Origin: VAZQ01 sp963807865
GTDB lineage: Bacteria; Pseudomonadota; Alphaproteobacteria; Rhizobiales; Xanthobacteraceae
Reading direction: 5' to 3'
Length of the DNA: 64,000 nt
Assembly (NCBI GenBank): GCA_963807865.1
Contig: CAWEDK010000018.1
Coordinates: 1 to 64,000, forward strand
This document shows positions 61,268 to 64,000 of this stretch, in pieces. Position numbers and translations under genes: made by a program. The first letter of the stretch is position 1. Each line of letters starts with the position of its first letter. The notes below the pieces were generated by a model, which was given only the letters and a program-made list of their open reading frames with translations, made no database searches and was not told where the DNA came from.

Positions 61268-62957
61268 ATGGAACTCGGCCCCGCAACCCTTGCGCTGTAC
61301 GCGGCCGGCGCGACCGCGCTGGCCACGTCGTTTGTGAAGCTGAAGACGCGGCTGCAGCTTTCGCGCGCCAAGCACCCGTCGCTGACCGGGCATTCGCGGA
61401 TGGCGCGGCGGATCGCGGCGCTGATCCCGTCCTACTCCTACGATGAGGACCGGTTCTTCCGCTGCGACGATGCTCCGGACGAGATCGCGGCCTGCCGGCG
61501 AGCGGGCTTCATGCGGCTTGCCGATCTCTACCGGGCGCGATTCCCGAGACCGCTCGGTGTGCGGCGGAGGCCGCCGAACGCATCTCCGACATGCAGTTCA
61601 TCGGCGCTTACCGCGTGCCGTTTCAGTTCAGCCGCCTGGTGCGCCAGCATCTCAAGAGCGGCTCGTTCGTGCAGTCGTCGTCCGGCGTGACTGCTCACCG
61701 ATCTCGACGGCAACCGGCTCTACGACCTTACCGGCTCGTACGGCGTCAACGTCTTCGGCTACGACTTCTACAAGGGCTGTCTGGAGCGCGGTCACGCAGC
61801 TCGTCGGCGATCTCGGTCCGGTGCTCGGCAGCTACCACCCGGTGGTGGCGCAGAACGCGGCCCGGCTGACCGAGATATCCGGCCTCGACGAAGTGTCGTT
61901 CCACATGTCCGGCACCGAAGCGATCATGCAGGCGGTGCGGCTGGCGCGCTATCACACGGGCCGGACCCACGTGGTCTGCTTCTGCGGCGCCTATCACGGC
62001 TGGTGGGGCGACGTGCAGCCGGGCATCGGCAATCCGGTGCGGGCGCACGAGACCTACACGCTGAAGGACATGTCGGAGGACGCGCTGCAGGTGCTGCGCA
62101 CGCGCCGCGACATCGCCTGCGTGCTGGTCAATCCGCTGCAGGCACTGCATCCGAATGCCGGCGCGCCGGCCGACTCGTCGCTGGTCGACAGTTCGCGGCG
62201 CGCGCATTTCGACAAGGCGGCTTATGCCGATTGGCTGCGGCGGCTGCGCGAGGTCTGCACCGAGCGCGGCATCGTCCTGATCTTCGACGAGGTGTTCGTC
62301 GGCTTCCGTCTCGCGCTCGGCGGCGCGCAGGAATATTTCGGCGTCAAGGCCGACATGGTCACCTACGGCAAGACCCTGGGCGGCGGCCTGCCGATCGGCG
62401 TGGTCTGCGGGCGCCGGCATCTGATGAAGCGGTTTCGCGACGATCGGCCGGCGGACATCTGCTTCGCGCGCGGCACCTTCAACTCGCATCCCTACGTCAT
62501 GGCGGCGATGCAGGAGTTCCTGCGGTATCTCGACCAGGAGAGCACGCGGGAGCTCTATCGCGGCCTCGACGAAGTCTGGAACCGCCGTGCCGAACGGCTC
62601 AATCGGCGGCTGCGGGAGAGCGGACTGCCGGTCGAGGTCGCCAACCTGTCCTCGATCTGGACGGTCTGCTACACGCAGCCGTCGCGCTACAATTGGATGC
62701 TGCAATATTACCTGCGGGCCGAGGGGCTGGCGCTGAGCTGGATCGGCACCGGCCGCCTGATCTTCAGCCTGAACTACACCGATGCCGACTTCGACGCCGT
62801 CGCGGACCGCTTCGTGCGGGCCGCCAAGGCGATGCAGCGCGACGGCTGGTGGTGGACGGCGGCCGGCACGACCAACAGGTCGATCAAGCGGCGCATCCTG
62901 AAGGAAATCATTGCCCACCGCTTCTCACCCGGTCGCGGTGGCGAGACGCAGCCCTGA
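61268..62957 (+). pseudogene. Class III PLP aminotransferase, several frameshifts
   Basis: The N-terminus (VKLKTRLQLSRAKHPSLTGH SRMARRIAALIPSYSYDEDR FFRCDDAPDEIAACR) is in one frame to about 61545. The stretch 61550-61690 (ERISDMQFIGAYRVPFQFSR LVRQHLKSGS) is in a second, 61690-61790 (LTDLDGNRLYDLTGSYGVNV FGYDFYKGC) in a third. From 61790 the rest is intact: HMSGTEAIMQAVRLARYHTG, CGAYHGWWGDVQ, GIVLIFDEVFVGFRLALGG, MVTYGKTLGGGLPIGVVCGR with the PLP Lys. Three indels within 250 bases. Reassembled, about 560 residues. The substrate is not known; the family includes glutamate-1-semialdehyde aminomutase-like enzymes. Confidence 0.85.
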
Positions 62958-62984
62958 GCGGATGCGTCCCGCCGCGCGTCTGGA

Positions 62985-63610
62985 TCAGGAATAGCTCTCG
63001 GACGGGGCGTCGTGCTCGTCTCGGCGTCTCGAACCACTCGCCGCGCAGCAACTGCATCGGCGCCTTGTGGTAGAGCTTGATGTCGTGGAACGGGTCGGTG
63101 AGGATCTTCGTCGCCCAAACCAGCCCGGTCTGCACGTCCTGCAGGAAGAACAGCTGGACGGTGCGGAACAGCAGGCCGCCGAGGCCGACCGACGAGCCAG
63201 ATCAGCGCCACGTGGCGGATATATTCGCCGGCGTTGGCGTGCGGCTCGAAAATGCCGAACAGCGTGGGATCGAAATAGAGCGGCAGCGGCGACAACGCCC
63301 AGATCGTCATCAGCACGACCTTGCGCTTGAGATTGTAGCCGACCTTGATCTCTTCCTTGTGTTCGTGGCTGGCGTCGTTCACCACGTCGTAGTCCTTGGG
63401 CTCGAAGAAGAAGTGCCCGATCTGCCGCGACGTCATCGCCACCAGCCAGCCGATCAGCGCCGCCGCGACCGGATCCCAGAACATCAGCGCATAGGCGCAG
63501 AGGAAGCTCACGGCACTGACCAGATGCAGCGCCTGATTGACGCGGCTGTGGTGATAGTAGCGATGGTCGTCCCACCGCTGGACTCGCAGTGCCTCCAGAA
63601 ATCCAGCCAT
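62985..63610 (-). pseudogene. Conserved membrane protein, two frameshifts
   Basis: ATG 63610: MAGFLEALRVQRWDDHRYYH HSRVNQALHLVSAVSFLCAY ALMFWD, LIGWLVAMTSRQIGHFFFEP KDYDVVNDASHEHKEEIKVG, IRHVALIWLV. A shift near 63195 leads into another frame with FLQDVQTGLVWATKILTDPF HDIKLYHKAPMQLLRGEWFE, and a further shift near 63020 to RRDEHDAPSESYS-stop at 62985. About 205 residues with 4 TM segments and conserved His (HRYYHHSR, GHFFFEPK, HEHKEE). Family name not certain; possibly Mpo1/DUF962-like. Confidence 0.7.
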
Positions 63611-63715
63611 CGATCTCGTCCTTGTTCCGTTGGTAATGTTGAAACGCTCGAACCCCGCTTGGAGTCACGCAGAGGCTGAGGGGTGTCGCGGCGCCGTCAC
63701 AGATGCCTGGCGACG

Positions 63716-64000
63716 TCAGCCGTGGGCGTGCGCCGGGAGACGTTGCCCGCGCACGGCGTCGCCGGTGAGCTTGCCGAAGCGGATCAGGGAGAAATGGCCC
63801 AGCGGCGGCATCGGGCGGCGTTCGATCAGCTCCATGTCCTGCTGCCCGGCCACCCAGCGCGAGTAGCGCTCCCAGGGAAATTCCGTCCGCCAGCCGAGCC
63901 GCGAGGCGGTCGGCGCGAACCATTGTTCGAGCGTTCGCCGCAGCCCCGCCTCGGCGCCGACGCGGCTGACCAGCACGATCTCGCCGCCGGGCTTGAGCAC
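63716..64000 (-). CDS. pmtA: Phosphatidylethanolamine N-methyltransferase, C-terminal part
   Basis: The gene runs off the right edge; only the last 94 codons are here. MLKPGGEIVLVSRVGAEAGL, WFAPTASRLGWRTEFPWERY, MELIERRPMPPLGHFSLIRF GK match the C-terminus of rhizobial PmtA, a SAM-dependent enzyme that methylates PE to phosphatidylcholine. The ERRPMPPLGHFSLIRF end is characteristic. Psd is 2.5 kb away on the same strand. Confidence 0.82.
   Translation of the reverse strand: MLKPGGEIVLVSRVGAEAGLRRTLEQWFAPTASRLGWRTEFPWERYSRWVAGQQDMELIERRPMPPLGHFSLIRFGKLTGDAVRGQRLPAHAHG

Noticed and set aside
61746..62918. A 390-codon minus-strand open frame
   Set aside because: Opposite the aminotransferase, His/Arg-rich shadow composition and no family features.

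Overview
The window looks like an accessory, partly decaying stretch of an alphaproteobacterial chromosome, most likely Bradyrhizobium or a close relative (Nitrobacteraceae). I infer this from several things: several traces of the exported ABC-type substrate-binding family with an MRRR(Q/E)F signal and a C-terminal ADEVIE; many orphan small proteins of a kind I associate with Bradyrhizobium; a Psd/PmtA phospholipid pair; Crp/Fnr regulators; a HisKA_2-type histidine kinase; and high GC with frequent GTG/TTG starts. No tRNA, rRNA or CRISPR array was seen.

Layout. 0.1-4.9 kb: small orphan genes, a broken SRAP gene, a lectin-like exported protein lying inside the remains of a substrate-binding gene, and a broken zinc ribbon. 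5.1-10.9 kb: a six-TM potassium channel with a zinc ribbon tail, a frameshifted FAD oxidoreductase, a CsbD protein, a frameshifted di-heme protein, type IB topoisomerase, and two small exported proteins. 11-20 kb: a flavodoxin-like reductase, DUF3309, an Flp pilin, many tiny hypothetical genes and a frameshifted substrate-binding protein. 20-27 kb: a cupin, a DUF763 pseudogene with two in-frame stops, a frameshifted aldo/keto reductase, a cytochrome/beta-propeller pair, a broken methyltransferase and TenA. 27.7-31.8 kb: a periplasmic molybdenum hydroxylase (IorA/IorB type) divergent from a tri-heme cytochrome that is its likely electron acceptor. 31.9-33.1 kb: an IS3-family element. 33-40 kb: a broken collagen-like lipoprotein, AI-2E-type transporter, MgtC-type protein, an intact substrate-binding protein and a Crp pseudogene. 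40.3-42.7 kb: a large TIR-TM-TPR protein. 43-56 kb: a PhyH dioxygenase, cold-shock proteins, an M19 dipeptidase, a spermidine-synthase-like protein, two Crp/Fnr regulators, a frameshifted histidine kinase and more small genes. 56-64 kb: an OPT transporter, a phage terminase remnant, a tandem Usp protein, and a phospholipid-linked group (psd, a broken class III aminotransferase, a broken membrane protein, partial pmtA).

Two themes run through the window. First, an unusual number of genes (about fifteen) carry frameshifts or internal stops. At least one (DUF763) has substitutions that indel-type sequencing error does not explain, so real decay is likely, although some indels could be assembly errors. 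Second, several tiny protein families occur in two or more copies, often one intact and one decayed. The best candidate for an interesting uncharacterised function is the stand-alone TIR-TM-TPR protein. The redox genes at 23-32 kb and the phosphatidylcholine genes at the right end are the clearest functional groups.
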